NCBI GenBank assembly: GCA_023229605.1
Contig: JALNYY010000001.1
Span: forward strand, 118,463-182,462
Origin: Methylobacter sp.
Lineage (GTDB): Bacteria > Pseudomonadota > Gammaproteobacteria > Methylococcales > Methylomonadaceae
Length of the DNA: 64,000 nucleotides
Direction of reading: 5' to 3'
Part shown: positions 8,590-18,794 of the stretch, piece after piece
How positions within the stretch are numbered: the first letter of the stretch is position 1
Layout of the letters: the number at the start of each line of letters is the position of its first letter
Notes under the pieces: model-generated
What the model was told of the DNA's origin: nothing
The model's input: the letters and a program-made list of their open reading frames with translations, nothing else
The model's database searches: none
Made by a program: the position numbers and the translations under genes

Positions 8590-11169
8590 TTAAAGCGATA
8601 ATTTTCGCAGTCGCAGAGCGTTCATGATGACTGAAACCGAACTAAAACTCATCGCTGCCGCCGCAATCATCGGTGAAAGCAAAATACCGAAGAACGGATA
8701 CAGCACACCGGCAGCAACGGGAATGCCAAGGGCGTTGTAAATGAAAGCAAAGAACAGGTTCTGGCGGATATTACTCATGGTAGCTTGACTCAAACGCCGT
8801 GACCTGGCGATTCCACGCAGATCGCCTTTGACCAACGTAACACCCGCACTTTCCATGGCGACATCGGTGCCCGTACCCATGGCAATACCTACATGTGCCT
8901 GCGCCAATGCCGGTGCATCGTTGATACCGTCACCCGCCATTGCCACGATATGGCCTTCGGCTTGCAATTGTTTAACGATTTCGGTTTTCTGTTCGGGTAA
9001 CACTTCCGCTTCAACCCGGTCTATGCCGAGTTTTTTTGCCACTGCATTGGCTGTAGTTTTATTATCGCCGGTTAGCATGACGACTTTTATCCCTGCCTTG
9101 TGTAGAGCTTTCAGCGCTTCCGGTGTTGACGATTTGATGGGATCGGCGACACTGATAAATCCGCCGAGCTTCCCGTCCACGGCAACAAACATGACGGTCT
9201 GTCCTTCCAGACAGAGCTCGTCAGCCTGTTTTATTAAAGGAGTTATATCGATATTCTGCGCTTCCATTAATTTGGCATTACCCAGCGCAACCTGACGGTC
9301 TAAAATCCTGCCACAAACACCTTTACCGGTTACGGATTCAAATTGTTCTCCGGCAGTCAGCTTGATGCCTTTTTGTTCAGCGCCTTTAACAATGGCGGTG
9401 GCAAGCGGGTGCTCGCTGGCTAGTTCCAGGCTTGCGCCGAAATACAACACTTCTTCTTCGGAAAAGTTTTTGCTGGCGATTACCAACATGAGACGGGGTT
9501 TACCCTCGGTCAGCGTGCCGGTTTTATCGACCACTAAGGTATCTATTTTTTCCATGATTTCCAGCGCCTCGGCATTTTTAATCAATACCCCGAGCTGAGC
9601 ACCCCTGCCGGTACCGACCATAATCGACATCGGCGTGGCAAGGCCGAGAGCGCAGGGACAAGCAATAATGAGTACGGCTACCGCATTAACAATGGCATGG
9701 GCTAATCGCGGTTCCGGCCCCCACTGCCACCAGACGATCAATGTAATGATGGCAATGATGACAACGGCCGGTACAAAATAGCCTGCAACCACATCCGCCA
9801 GTTTCTGGATCGGCGCCCGGCTGCGCTGTGCTTCGCTGACCATCCTCACGATCCGGGCCAGCAGCGTTTCACTGCCGACCTTCTCGGCAAGCATCAGCAG
9901 ACTACCGGTGCTATTGACGGTGGCGCCTATCAGCCGATCCCCTGTATTTTTTTCCACCGGAATAGCTTCGCCGGTCACCATCGATTCATCGACACTGCTA
10001 TAACCCTGCTGCACGACACCGTCCACAGGAATTTTTTCACCGGGCCGGACACGCAACACATCGCCCGGTTGCACCTGTGCCAAGGGAATATCTTCTTCCT
10101 TGCCGTCGTCATAAACCCGACGGGCTGTTTTCGGTGCAAGTTCCAGCAACATTTTGATAGCTTGATTGGTGCGACTTCGCGCCCGCAATTCCAGTACTTG
10201 CCCCAGCAGCACCAATGCGGTAATGACGGCTGCGGCCTCGAAATAGACGGCTACCATGCCGTCCGGGTTGCGCATGGTTGGCGGAAAAATGCCAGGCGCA
10301 AATGTTGCCGTCACACTGTAGCCCCAAGCGACGCCGATACCCAATGCGATCAGCGTAAACATGTTTAAATTGCGATTGATGACGGAACGCCAGCCGCGTT
10401 GAAAAAACGGCCAGCCGCCCCACCAAACCACCGGTGTGGCTAAAGCAAATTCGATCCATTGCAGCCAGTGGGTAAAGAAAATGCCGGCAATCATGTTCGG
10501 CATCAGGTCATGAGCCATCGCCAACATGAACACCGGTATCGACAGCGCGGTACTGACCCAAAACCTTCGGCTCATAGCGGTGAGTTCTTTGTTTTCCTGA
10601 TCCTTCCCTGAAGCGTCTCTGGGTTCCAAAGTCATGCCGCACTTCGGACAGAAACCTGGTTCGCTGCGGATAATTTCAGGATGCATCGGACACGCATATT
10701 CAGCATGAATTTCGACAGCCTTGCTTTCCACCGGAGCCATCAGCTCAAGGGTCATCCCGCATTTCGGGCAGATTCCCTGTTCCTTCTGCCGTATGTCTGG
10801 ATGCATGGGGCATGTGTAAAGAGCAGTTTCCTCAGCGGTATGCGGCCCTTCGGCGGGCGAGGCATGAACAGCCAGTCGAGCGTCCGATGTCCGACAGTCT
10901 CTCCTTAGTCTTGGCTGTGATGCCACACAGACGTTATAGAGTGGCACCCAGATCAAGGCGAAATACCAACCGTATCCATAACTTTCCAAGAATCCCAGGA
11001 AAAAACTTTTCCAGCTCAGCCACTCAAACCCGGGCAAAAGTTTCAGCCAGATATGGAACATGGCATATTGGGGGTATAGCAGGTCAAACACCATGCACAA
11101 CGTAAACGTGATCGCCAGAAACAGACTGCTGGCGTGGCCTACGGCCATCAGCGAGATGCCGGATTTCAT
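8590..11169 (-). CDS. copA: Copper P1B-type ATPase with N-terminal DUF5676-like domain
   Basis: An 859-aa Cu(I)-exporting ATPase. Start at 11169 overlaps the YHS gene stop (ATGA). Residues 1-80 form an extra two-helix membrane domain like stand-alone DUF5676 proteins. Two heavy-metal-binding motifs follow, YTCPMHPDI...CPKCGMTLE (about 117-145) and YACPMHPEI...CPKCGMTLE (about 157-182), in place of classical GMTCxxC domains. The core has [19 protein letters not shown] in the transport helix, [11 protein letters not shown] phosphorylation site, [10 protein letters not shown] hinge, and YN plus MSFSS in the last helices, all fitting Cu(I). It pumps cytoplasmic Cu(I) to the periplasm, where the Cus system can take over. 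The DUF5676 fusion is unusual. Confidence 0.93.
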   Translation of the reverse strand: MKSGISLMAVGHASSLFLAITFTLCMVFDLLYPQYAMFHIWLKLLPGFEWLSWKSFFLGFLESYGYGWYFALIWVPLYNVCVASQPRLRRDCRTSDARLAVHASPAEGPHTAEETALYTCPMHPDIRQKEQGICPKCGMTLELMAPVESKAVEIHAEYACPMHPEIIRSEPGFCPKCGMTLEPRDASGKDQENKELTAMSRRFWVSTALSIPVFMLAMAHDLMPNMIAGIFFTHWLQWIEFALATPVVWWGGWPFFQRGWRSVINRNLNMFTLIALGIGVAWGYSVTATFAPGIFPPTMRNPDGMVAVYFEAAAVITALVLLGQVLELRARSRTNQAIKMLLELAPKTARRVYDDGKEEDIPLAQVQPGDVLRVRPGEKIPVDGVVQQGYSSVDESMVTGEAIPVEKNTGDRLIGATVNSTGSLLMLAEKVGSETLLARIVRMVSEAQRSRAPIQKLADVVAGYFVPAVVIIAIITLIVWWQWGPEPRLAHAIVNAVAVLIIACPCALGLATPMSIMVGTGRGAQLGVLIKNAEALEIMEKIDTLVVDKTGTLTEGKPRLMLVIASKNFSEEEVLYFGASLELASEHPLATAIVKGAEQKGIKLTAGEQFESVTGKGVCGRILDRQVALGNAKLMEAQNIDITPLIKQADELCLEGQTVMFVAVDGKLGGFISVADPIKSSTPEALKALHKAGIKVVMLTGDNKTTANAVAKKLGIDRVEAEVLPEQKTEIVKQLQAEGHIVAMAGDGINDAPALAQAHVGIAMGTGTDVAMESAGVTLVKGDLRGIARSRRLSQATMSNIRQNLFFAFIYNALGIPVAAGVLYPFFGILLSPMIAAAAMSFSSVSVIMNALRLRKLSL

Positions 11170-11429
11170 GACTCCATCTCCTTTTGCTCGCGGGTGAGAA
11201 AGCGTTCCGGATCGGCGTCGAACTTGTCCAGACAAAGGTGAGAACAGAAGAGGTATTCGCGTCTCCTGTACATCTTGGCATAGCCTTTGTCCGGGTCGAC
11301 TTCCATTCCGCAGACCGGGTCGGTCAACTTCTCCGAAGTGCTTCCATGAATTCGGTGCGGGCCGAAACCAAGCCGCATCATCAGATAGAATGCCCCAGCG
11401 GCTAGCAAAAACCATAACAGCCCTTTCAT
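11166..11429 (-). CDS. Membrane-anchored YHS-domain metal-binding protein
   Basis: An 87-aa protein. The start [12 protein letters not shown] is favoured by GGGAGACTCCT just before it. One N-terminal membrane helix (about 2-20) is followed by a YHS domain: [11 protein letters not shown], then [19 protein letters not shown] domains bind Cu(I) or other soft metals through these cysteines and often stand beside copper ATPases. Stop overlaps the copA start by 4 bases, so the two are co-translated; a copper chaperone for CopA is the natural inference. Confidence 0.85.
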   Translation of the reverse strand: MKGLLWFLLAAGAFYLMMRLGFGPHRIHGSTSEKLTDPVCGMEVDPDKGYAKMYRRREYLFCSHLCLDKFDADPERFLTREQKEMES

Positions 11430-11507
11430 AGGAGTCTCCCGGTTGTCGTAAAAGAATGCGTTAAAGCGTTTTCGTACATGTTTCAAAGGGGCGGCGCGAA
11501 GAGGCCG

Positions 11508-12143
11508 CTATCCATCCCCCGTTTCGCCTTCGGCCGCTTCTCTTAACACCTTAATTTGAAACAGGGTGTTGCGCTCTTCTTCTTCCAGGGAAGACTCGAT
11601 GTAACGCAAGGTCTCGCGATAGCGGGGTATCACGTTATATTTGAGGGCGTTGACCCGTTTCTGCGTCCTGCGCTGTTCTTCCAGAAGGCGCCACAGGGCG
11701 GTTTCCGCCTCGCCTAAATGCGCCAGCAGCACGGCCGCCTGAGCGAGGTGAGTTCGGGTTTCATCGAAGCTGGGATCGGTCGACATGAGCCCGACCGGCT
11801 GTAAGGGCAGGCATTCGGCAGTTACGGCCGGGTACTCCACACCGATGTGGCTGCGCGGCAGAATGTTGACCCGCAGCGCCGGCCTCAATCCTACGGCGGC
11901 CTGGCTTAGCAATTCGCTGCCCATGCGCATCTGGCTGATTGCTAACCAATGGTAGCCTTGCGCCAGCGCGAGGCGAACCTCGCGGCGCAGTTTCCGGTAT
12001 TGAGCCAGACGGCTTGATACCAGCCGTGTGAGCAGCTCGCGCTTGCGCTCCAGCAAGTCATGCCCACGTTCGAGAAAGACAATCTGGCGCCGGAGAGTGA
12101 GTCGGGCGCTCTTGGTCGGCGGAATGTTGAGGCGTTGCGTCAC
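11508..12143 (-). CDS. atpD: A/V-type ATPase subunit D (central stalk)
   Basis: A 211-aa central-stalk protein that couples rotation of A3B3 to the membrane ring. Start is a GTG whose GTGA overlaps the subunit B stop, with GGAGG inside the end of B as ribosome site. The sequence begins VTQRLNIPPTKSARLTLRRQ, typical of V/A-ATPase D (NPTKxxLxxLKxxL pattern), and is predicted to be a long antiparallel helical hairpin. Last gene of the operon. Confidence 0.88.
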   Translation of the reverse strand: MTQRLNIPPTKSARLTLRRQIVFLERGHDLLERKRELLTRLVSSRLAQYRKLRREVRLALAQGYHWLAISQMRMGSELLSQAAVGLRPALRVNILPRSHIGVEYPAVTAECLPLQPVGLMSTDPSFDETRTHLAQAAVLLAHLGEAETALWRLLEEQRRTQKRVNALKYNVIPRYRETLRYIESSLEEEERNTLFQIKVLREAAEGETGDG

Positions 12144-13540
12144 AGTTCCTCCATAGCGGCTGGCGTCCAATGGTGATAATGGACCAAATCCGCTTCCGTG
12201 AGCCGCGATAAGGTCTCCGGCGGAAGCTGCGAGAGTATGTCCCAGGCAAGAGTCAATGTATCAATGATCGAACGGTCTTCGTCCTCCGCCTGGTTAACAA
12301 ACCGCCGCTCGAAGTCGTCGGCAAAGTTCAGGTACTGGCGGTCAGTTACAGAGAGATCTTCGGCACCGATGATGGAAGCAAGCATGCGCACCTCCAGGGC
12401 ACGGGCATAGGAGGCATAGAGTTGGCTGGCGATGCGAGAGTGATCTTCGCGCGTATGTGCTGCACCGATGCCGTCTTTCATCAAGCGCGACAGGGAGGGA
12501 GGGATGTTTATGGGCGGATAGAGGTTGCGGTTGTGCAACTCTCGACTCAAAACGATCTGCCCCTCCGTAATATAACCGGTGAGGTCAGGGATCGGATGAG
12601 TAATATCGTCCGACGGCATACTCACGACGGGGATGAGGGTGATAGACCCGCGATGTTCCTTGATCCGGCCGGCACGCTCATAAATCTCGGCAAGATCCGA
12701 GTACAAGTAACCAGGATAGCCTTTGCGTGCCGGAACATCGCCCTTGGCGGTGGCCACCTCGCGCAACGCCTCGGCATAGTGGGTCATGTCGGACAGCACA
12801 ACCAGCACGTGGCGATTGAGGTCGAAGGCGAGATATTCGGCTACCGTCAGGGCTGTGCGAGGCAAAATCAGGCGCTCGATGGGAGGATCGTCCGCCAGAT
12901 TGATGAACATCACCACATTGCGCAGGACCCCGCTCGTTTCAAAGCTTTCCTGAAAGAAGCGCGCGTCGTCGTGCGAAATCCCCATGGCCCCAAAGACGAC
13001 GGCAAAATTACCTTCCGCTTCCCCCAGCAGACGGGCTTGACGCACGATCTGGGCGGCGAGGCGGTTGTGGGGTAGACCGGACCCTGAAAAAAGCGGTAGC
13101 TTCTGCCCACGCACTAGGGAATTGAGGCAGTCAATAGTGGAGATGCCGGTTTGGATAAATTCGCGCGGGTAGGCGCGAGCCACTGGGTTCATGGGCGCTC
13201 CATTAACGTTGCGTTTGAGGGCGGCGATCAGGGGCGGGCGGTGGTCTCGCGGCTGGCCGATTCCGCTGAACACCCTACCCAACAGATCCGGGGATAGCGT
13301 AATCTCAAACGGCGCATCAAGGAAGCGTACCCAGGTGGTATCCAAGCCGAGATTTTCCGTACCCTCAAAGACTTGGACGAGGATGAGGTCATTGGAAGTC
13401 TGGATCACTTGGCCATTGCGCTTGTGGTTGCGATGGTCGCGCACCTGCACTCGCCCCCCTAGGGCGACGCCGGGCACACCCCGCATGAAAAGCAATCCAC
13501 CCCGGGCGGCGCAGGCCATGCGATACTCTTTTCCCGTCAT
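12140..13540 (-). CDS. atpB: A/V-type ATPase subunit B (regulatory)
   Basis: A 466-aa non-catalytic nucleotide-binding subunit. Markers: beta-barrel start, FSGIGQPRD, EFIQTGISTIDCLNSLVRGQ, PLFSGSGLPHNRLAAQI (degenerate P-loop typical of B), VVLSDMTHYAEALREV and MPSDDITHPIPDLTGYITEGQI. Normal length for the family. It alternates with subunit A in the cytoplasmic hexamer. Overlaps A by 4 bases upstream (ATGA) and D by 4 bases downstream. Confidence 0.94.
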   Translation of the reverse strand: MTGKEYRMACAARGGLLFMRGVPGVALGGRVQVRDHRNHKRNGQVIQTSNDLILVQVFEGTENLGLDTTWVRFLDAPFEITLSPDLLGRVFSGIGQPRDHRPPLIAALKRNVNGAPMNPVARAYPREFIQTGISTIDCLNSLVRGQKLPLFSGSGLPHNRLAAQIVRQARLLGEAEGNFAVVFGAMGISHDDARFFQESFETSGVLRNVVMFINLADDPPIERLILPRTALTVAEYLAFDLNRHVLVVLSDMTHYAEALREVATAKGDVPARKGYPGYLYSDLAEIYERAGRIKEHRGSITLIPVVSMPSDDITHPIPDLTGYITEGQIVLSRELHNRNLYPPINIPPSLSRLMKDGIGAAHTREDHSRIASQLYASYARALEVRMLASIIGAEDLSVTDRQYLNFADDFERRFVNQAEDEDRSIIDTLTLAWDILSQLPPETLSRLTEADLVHYHHWTPAAMEEL

Positions 13541-15345
13541 GGTTTTTGCTCCCCATCCGTTACTGCGGAAGAAGCTGGTGGGGGTTGAGCGTAATCCTGC
13601 AGAAACCGTTCGAAGGTATTTTGAATCTCTGCGGCGAACTGGCGCAACGTCTCAATTTGATCGTTACCATAGCCGTATTTCAGTCGTTTTGCGTGTCCTA
13701 GCAAAGGAATGTTCAGCAATTGCTGTACGGGCACACCGAGGGTCAGCAACCGGGTGCCTCGCTGATGAATCTCCAGTATTAGATCCAAGAGAACAAACTG
13801 CTTTTGCGGGGAACAAAAGCTGTCCACGGGATCCAAAGCGCTTTGCTGCAATACCCCTTCCCTGATCAAACCGGCGCTCTCCAACACCCAGCGTTGTTCA
13901 GGCGACAGCGCCTCCGGCCCCATCAAATTGACGACGTACGCCAATTCGTCAGCCTCGGTCAGTAGTTCCAGAGCCTTGGCCCGCCGCGTTGCCCAGTTCG
14001 GATCGACGTGATCGGCCCACCATGGCGACGCAGCGCCGACATAAGCGGAAAAACTGGCTGTCCAATCCACCGCAGGGTAATGGCGCATATCAGCCAACGA
14101 TTTGGAGAGCGCCCAAAAAGTTTGCACGATATCCTTGGTATGGCTGGTTACCGGCTCGGAAAAATCACCACCGGGTGGTGAGACGGCCCCGATCAGGGTT
14201 ACGGACCCGTGCTTTCCGGCTAAGGTCTCGACACAGCTGGCACGTTCGTAGAAGGCGGCAAGCCGGGATGCGAGATAAGCGGGATGCCCTTCTTCCACTG
14301 GCATCTGCCCCAGGCGCCCTGCGACTTCCCTAAGCGCCTCGGCCCAACGGCTGGTCGAATCGGCCACAACGACCACATCATACCCCTGATCACGGAAATA
14401 TTCGCCCATGGTAACTCCCACATAGATGGACGCCTCGCGCGCCACGACCGGCATATTGGATGTGTTAGCCACGAGCAGAGTCCGTTCCATCAGTGGCCGG
14501 CCACTGTACGGGTCGGTTAGCGTGGGAAACGTCTCCAGAATATCCACCAACTCGTTGCCGCGCTCGCCGCAACCGACATAGATCACGATATCGGCATTAG
14601 ACCAGCGAGCAATCTGCTGCTGTACCATGGTTTTTCCGGCACCGAATGGACCCGGAATCGCCGCCTTGCCGCCTTTCAGTAAGGGAAAAAAGGTATCGAG
14701 GATGCGCTGGCCGGTGATCAACGGGATGCCCGCCGCCTCGCGCCGCTGGTAGGGACGTGGTATGCGCACCGGCCAGCGGTGGTAGAGCCTGAGCTCGCTG
14801 GACGAACCGGTACGGTCCCGGATCCGTGCGATCACTTGGTCCACGGTGTAATCCCCGGCCGGGGCAAGCTCAAGCAGTTCGCCGCCAAGGTCCGGCGGGA
14901 CCAGGATGCGATGAACAAAACTCGGTGTTTCCTGCACGGTACCCAATATCTCTCCCCCCTCCAGGCGTTGTCCCGGTTTGTAATCAGGGGTGGGCGCAAA
15001 GGTCCAGGTTTTCTGCCGGTCGAGCGGGGGGAGGTTCAGGCCACGAGCGAGATGAGCGCCGCTACGCTCAAAAATGCTTGCCAGAGGGCGCTGTACGCCG
15101 TCGAAGATCTGGCCCAAAAGACCTGGGCCCAACTCTGCCACCAAAGGGTGCCCGAGCGGTTCCACCTTCTCGCCGGGGCGCAATGACTCGGTGGATTCAT
15201 ACACCTGGACCACCGCCCGTTCTCCGTTGAGACCGATCACTTCACCGATCAGGTTAAGTGCACCGATGCTCACCTGCTCGCCGTTCAACACGCCGGGCAG
15301 GTGCACTGTGACGATCGGACCGTTGACATCCAAAATTTCTCCCAT
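13537..15345 (-). CDS. atpA: A/V-type ATPase subunit A (catalytic)
   Basis: A 602-aa catalytic subunit. ATG at 15345 (MGEILDVNGPIVTV) is preferred to an upstream TTG because it gives the standard family N-terminus and has GGAGG about 10 bases before. It carries the non-homologous insert region, the P-loop GPFGAGKTMVQQQIAR, VYVGCGERGNEL-type motif, DSTSRWAEALREV and GDFSEPVTSHT. It makes or hydrolyses ATP with subunit B. Fourth from last of the gapless operon. Confidence 0.95.
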   Translation of the reverse strand: MGEILDVNGPIVTVHLPGVLNGEQVSIGALNLIGEVIGLNGERAVVQVYESTESLRPGEKVEPLGHPLVAELGPGLLGQIFDGVQRPLASIFERSGAHLARGLNLPPLDRQKTWTFAPTPDYKPGQRLEGGEILGTVQETPSFVHRILVPPDLGGELLELAPAGDYTVDQVIARIRDRTGSSSELRLYHRWPVRIPRPYQRREAAGIPLITGQRILDTFFPLLKGGKAAIPGPFGAGKTMVQQQIARWSNADIVIYVGCGERGNELVDILETFPTLTDPYSGRPLMERTLLVANTSNMPVVAREASIYVGVTMGEYFRDQGYDVVVVADSTSRWAEALREVAGRLGQMPVEEGHPAYLASRLAAFYERASCVETLAGKHGSVTLIGAVSPPGGDFSEPVTSHTKDIVQTFWALSKSLADMRHYPAVDWTASFSAYVGAASPWWADHVDPNWATRRAKALELLTEADELAYVVNLMGPEALSPEQRWVLESAGLIREGVLQQSALDPVDSFCSPQKQFVLLDLILEIHQRGTRLLTLGVPVQQLLNIPLLGHAKRLKYGYGNDQIETLRQFAAEIQNTFERFLQDYAQPPPASSAVTDGEQKP

Positions 15346-15374
15346 CGCCTTTAAATCCTCCAAAGCTGACAACC

Positions 15375-16058
15375 TCAGGTAACCGGAAGGAATGCACCAG
15401 ACTTTCCGGCGAACGATCCCGCCTCGGTACTGGCCGTCATGGCCGCGAATAAACGCTCCAGAATCACCCGCTGAAGTTCATCCTGTAGCCGTTCTATACG
15501 GCCTTCAAAGGTATTGTCAACGCGTATCCGTTCGTCATGGCTTTGCACCAAAATGCCTCCAGTGCAGTCGATGGGCTCGGAAGCCAGTACTATGTGCTTG
15601 TCTGGTGCCAAGGGGCCCGACCACGACTCCCAGCGCCCACGCAACCGTTCCATATCCCGCGAACTGACCCGCGCCACCAGTTCGTCGCGCTCAATGGCTC
15701 CGGCGGCTTGCTTGAGTAACCGCGCTAGTATCGGCAGATAGCCATTTTCATCTTCAGCGAGACGCGACAAATACGTCTGAGCCTTCTCCAGTGTCGATTG
15801 GACCCAAGTCCAGCGCAGCCGGTCCAGCTCGGCGCTCATGGCTAGTTCGCCGGATTGGACTCGCTGCCTATAGATGCGCTCGCCTAACGATTTCGCGAAC
15901 AGGGTTTCCTGTTCCTCGCGCTGGTGCAGACTTGCGTTGGTTTTCCCCAAAATGAGCTCACGGGCTTCTCTCCCATGAACCAGGTATTCACTTGCGAGGG
16001 CTTGCGCCCGCGACAGTAAGGCCTCCTCCAGCGCCTGCACCGAGCCCGCCTTGCTCAT
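15375..16058 (-). CDS. atpE: A/V-type ATPase subunit E (peripheral stalk)
   Basis: A 227-aa peripheral-stalk subunit: a long charged N-terminal helix (EALLSRAQALASEYLVHGRE, then REEQETLFAKS) and a compact C-terminal domain with GGILVQSHDERIRVDNTFEGR, the conserved signature of V/A-ATPase E. It pairs with subunit H/G to form the stator. Start overlaps the stop of F (ATGA); 29 bases separate it from the chosen ATG of A. Confidence 0.85.
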   Translation of the reverse strand: MSKAGSVQALEEALLSRAQALASEYLVHGREARELILGKTNASLHQREEQETLFAKSLGERIYRQRVQSGELAMSAELDRLRWTWVQSTLEKAQTYLSRLAEDENGYLPILARLLKQAAGAIERDELVARVSSRDMERLRGRWESWSGPLAPDKHIVLASEPIDCTGGILVQSHDERIRVDNTFEGRIERLQDELQRVILERLFAAMTASTEAGSFAGKSGAFLPVT

Positions 16059-16417
16059 GGGCTTTCCTCCAGCGCGGAAGGTCCCAGGACACGTCGTATT
16101 AGATCCTCGACCAGCGGATGATAATCCTCTGGCGCCTGTAACGGTGGTACTTCAATCACCACAATCCGTCCACCCTCGCTACGCACCTGATGCAACAACG
16201 CCGTTCCACTGCGGGCGAGTTTTTCCTCCAAGATGACCAGCGCCTTTTGTTGGTTTTGCACCAACTCCTTCAGCACGGCGTCCAGTATCTGTGGCGTCGC
16301 TTCGGGATAGGTTTCAAAGCCAAGCAGGCTAAAGCCTTCGATCAAAGCGGCGCCACCCATGGCGATCAGCCGGGTTTCAGATAGGCGGTTGACTTCGCGG
16401 AGATTCGGTATGCTCAT
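16055..16417 (-). CDS. atpF: A/V-type ATPase subunit F
   Basis: A 120-aa protein starting MSIPNLREVN. Features fit the Rossmann-like F subunit, which binds the central stalk: IAMGGAALIEGFSLLGFETYP, then QNQQKALVILEEKLA, and a C-terminal HPLVEDLIRRVLG helix. The middle part (GRIVVIEVPPL) matches the family strand. Position between K and E in the operon agrees. It lies 5 bases after the K stop and overlaps E by 4. Confidence 0.8.
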   Translation of the reverse strand: MSIPNLREVNRLSETRLIAMGGAALIEGFSLLGFETYPEATPQILDAVLKELVQNQQKALVILEEKLARSGTALLHQVRSEGGRIVVIEVPPLQAPEDYHPLVEDLIRRVLGPSALEESP

Positions 16418-16422
16418 AACGG

Positions 16423-16872
16423 TCAACCGATCCGCCCTAACATCAGTATAGTAACGACCAGGCCGTAGATGGCGATCCCTTCCGCCAGCCCCAGATAGAT
16501 GAGACTGCGCCCGAAAGTCTCCGGTTTGTCGGCGATAACGGCGAGCGCAGCGGCGCCTACCGGGCCGACGGCAATGCCCGCGCCGATGGTGGCGAGCGCG
16601 GTCGGAATGCCCGCGCCGATCAAGGCCAGCCCCAGACCGACCGACACCTCGTGTGCGCCTTCGACGGTCGCCGGAGGCGCCGCCATCGCCGTCTGTACTG
16701 CTCCGAGCAACAAACCAATCTCCGCCACCACAAAGGTCAGCAGATTCACCCCCAACAGTCCCTTCAAGCGTCGACGTGAAATACCCGCCGGGGACGGGCG
16801 CAATTCGAACAAGATACCCAGAGCCATGGGGCCCACCAAGCTCACAGTGATCAATCCAATCCACCAATACAT
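16423..16872 (-). CDS. atpK: A/V-type ATPase proteolipid subunit K (rotor ring)
   Basis: A 149-aa membrane protein with four helices (about 3-22, 40-61, 77-105, 121-146). The last pair is the ion-carrying hairpin: IGAGIAVGPVGAAALAVIAD, then LIYLGLAEGIAIYGLVV with the conserved ion-binding Glu. The second helix also has a membrane Glu (FVVAEIGLLLG). The PGTQG sequence known from Na+-binding NtpK is absent, which leans to H+ but does not settle the ion. Forms the rotating ring. Confidence 0.88.
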   Translation of the reverse strand: MYWWIGLITVSLVGPMALGILFELRPSPAGISRRRLKGLLGVNLLTFVVAEIGLLLGAVQTAMAAPPATVEGAHEVSVGLGLALIGAGIPTALATIGAGIAVGPVGAAALAVIADKPETFGRSLIYLGLAEGIAIYGLVVTILMLGRIG

Positions 16873-16907
16873 ACGATTCTCCTTAATTTTGTTGATAAAG
16901 TTTTCGA

Positions 16908-18794
16908 CTATCCCTCAACCTCGCGGTCCGCATACAGGATGAGCGGACGAAATTCCCGCCCATCCCCCTGGAAGAAACGGGAAAATCCCTCGTAATATTC
17001 CAGACGCAGGACCTGAATAGTGACAATTCCCCCCTCCAGCACCAGACTGAAGACGTTCCCGAACACTACCGTGGTCCAGTGGCCCGCAGTGTCCATCATC
17101 TTGGCTAGGGCGAGCACGGCGACGGCCAGGGCCACGTGGTTCAGGCTGAAAGCCGCCACACGCAGAAAGGAAAACGTACCGGACAGATAGGCCATGATCG
17201 TCTCGAAGCTTTCAATCGTTACCACGAGGAGGCGCTCACCGAACGGTACCGGGTTCTCTCGCCACCGGTAAGCAAGGACAATGCCCAAAGGCAGTCCGAT
17301 ACCCGAGGCTTCCACGGCGCCGAAACGGCCTTCGCTGAACCACCGCCAGCCGCCATAAAGCAGTCCCAGGTAGAATAGCAGTCCAGCCAACCCTTTGCCA
17401 TCGCAAAGGGCCTCGAGAATGCGTTTTTCGTTGATTCGGTTATACACAGTGAGCAGCGTGGTCAATAGAATGAAGGCGATGCCCCAGTAGAGAGCGACCA
17501 TCAACATCCGGTTGGGATCGGACAGCGGAGCGATCCAGAGCGGACGGAGCCATCCTTCGAAGCCGAAGACGCTGCCATACAGAAAACCGAAAGCCAGGGA
17601 CGCCATCCCCGCAGCCGTTACGAAGGGACCAAAACCCCGCAGTCGGTGGCGGAAAAATAGGCCGGCAGCAGCAATGACCGCACCGTGCCCCACATCGCCA
17701 TACATAATCCCGAACATGGCGACGTAGGTGAAAGCAAAAAACAGGGTAGGGTCGAACTCCCCGTAACGCGGCACGCCGTAATTCTTGACCAGCGTCACAA
17801 ACGGACGTAACAGCCTGTGATGTTGCATAAAGGACGGAGGAATCTCGCCGAGGAGCGGATTACGCGCCGTTAACACCAACGGCGTGCTGAGCCTGGCGCG
17901 CAGCCGGCTTTCCAATTTCGGCACTTCCGGTTTCGGCACCCAACCGGTCAGCACGGCAAGCTCGCCGCGACTGCGCAGCGCCTCCCGTAGCTCGGCATAC
18001 GGCGTCGCCATCGTCAGGGTCTGCACCGCTTCGCAGAGTCGGGATCGATGGTCACGAAGGCTTTGCGCGATTTTTTCGCGCAAAGCCTTTTTTTCATCAT
18101 AAATCGCGTGCCGGCGCGTCAAGAGGTCCAGGCGTATCTTGTCCGGATAGCCACTCAACTCAGGGGGAATGTGCAGCGGCTGCCAACCAGCGGCGTGCAA
18201 CACGTCATCGATATTGGTCTCGGCGCTGACCGGACCCGCCACGATCAAGTGGACGGTACCATCACTCTCCAGGAACGGGCTCAGGGTATAGCCGGCCAAC
18301 CCCAGTGCCTCCCGCAGCCGCTGGACGTTCCCTGCGGGTAAGGTGCCGACGCGCAGGTCCAAAAAGCGTTGTGGTTGGTGAAACCGTTTCAGGTCGATCT
18401 CCAGGTCGAGGAGACCGATGATGGTCATCATCACCTGATCCACCGTTCTCTCCTCATCCGCCAAGCGTCGCAATGCTTCAAGCCACTCCGATTGCTGCGA
18501 CCACAGTGCGCTCAGCCAGTCATTCAATCGGATTAGTTCTTCCTCGGGGATAAGGCGGAGGGCTACGGCGGGCAAAGTGATCACCGTATCGTACTGACTG
18601 AGAATTTTGTCGAGCCGAGCCTGGGCGCTTTTGACCAGGCTGCCGTAACGCTCGGCGGGGAAGTCCGGAAGCGCTTGTTCCGGCAAACGTTCAGGATCGA
18701 ATACGCCGCACTCGGCGAGCGCCAGGGCCGTCGCTGGCGCTTCCTCCACTAAAACGTGCAGGGTCACGCGTTGCATGGGCGTGGGTTTCATCAT
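16908..18794 (-). CDS. atpI: A/V-type ATPase subunit I (a-subunit)
   Basis: A 628-aa membrane subunit that holds the ion half-channels. The N-terminal half (about 1-330) is soluble and helical and docks the peripheral stalks. The C-terminal half has about seven helices, including FAFTYVAMFGIMYGDVGHGA (the conserved MFGxMxGDxGHG signature) and FSFLRVAAFSLNHVALAVAV with the essential Arg region. Overlaps subunit C upstream by 4 bases. Confidence 0.92.
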   Translation of the reverse strand: MMKPTPMQRVTLHVLVEEAPATALALAECGVFDPERLPEQALPDFPAERYGSLVKSAQARLDKILSQYDTVITLPAVALRLIPEEELIRLNDWLSALWSQQSEWLEALRRLADEERTVDQVMMTIIGLLDLEIDLKRFHQPQRFLDLRVGTLPAGNVQRLREALGLAGYTLSPFLESDGTVHLIVAGPVSAETNIDDVLHAAGWQPLHIPPELSGYPDKIRLDLLTRRHAIYDEKKALREKIAQSLRDHRSRLCEAVQTLTMATPYAELREALRSRGELAVLTGWVPKPEVPKLESRLRARLSTPLVLTARNPLLGEIPPSFMQHHRLLRPFVTLVKNYGVPRYGEFDPTLFFAFTYVAMFGIMYGDVGHGAVIAAAGLFFRHRLRGFGPFVTAAGMASLAFGFLYGSVFGFEGWLRPLWIAPLSDPNRMLMVALYWGIAFILLTTLLTVYNRINEKRILEALCDGKGLAGLLFYLGLLYGGWRWFSEGRFGAVEASGIGLPLGIVLAYRWRENPVPFGERLLVVTIESFETIMAYLSGTFSFLRVAAFSLNHVALAVAVLALAKMMDTAGHWTTVVFGNVFSLVLEGGIVTIQVLRLEYYEGFSRFFQGDGREFRPLILYADREVEG

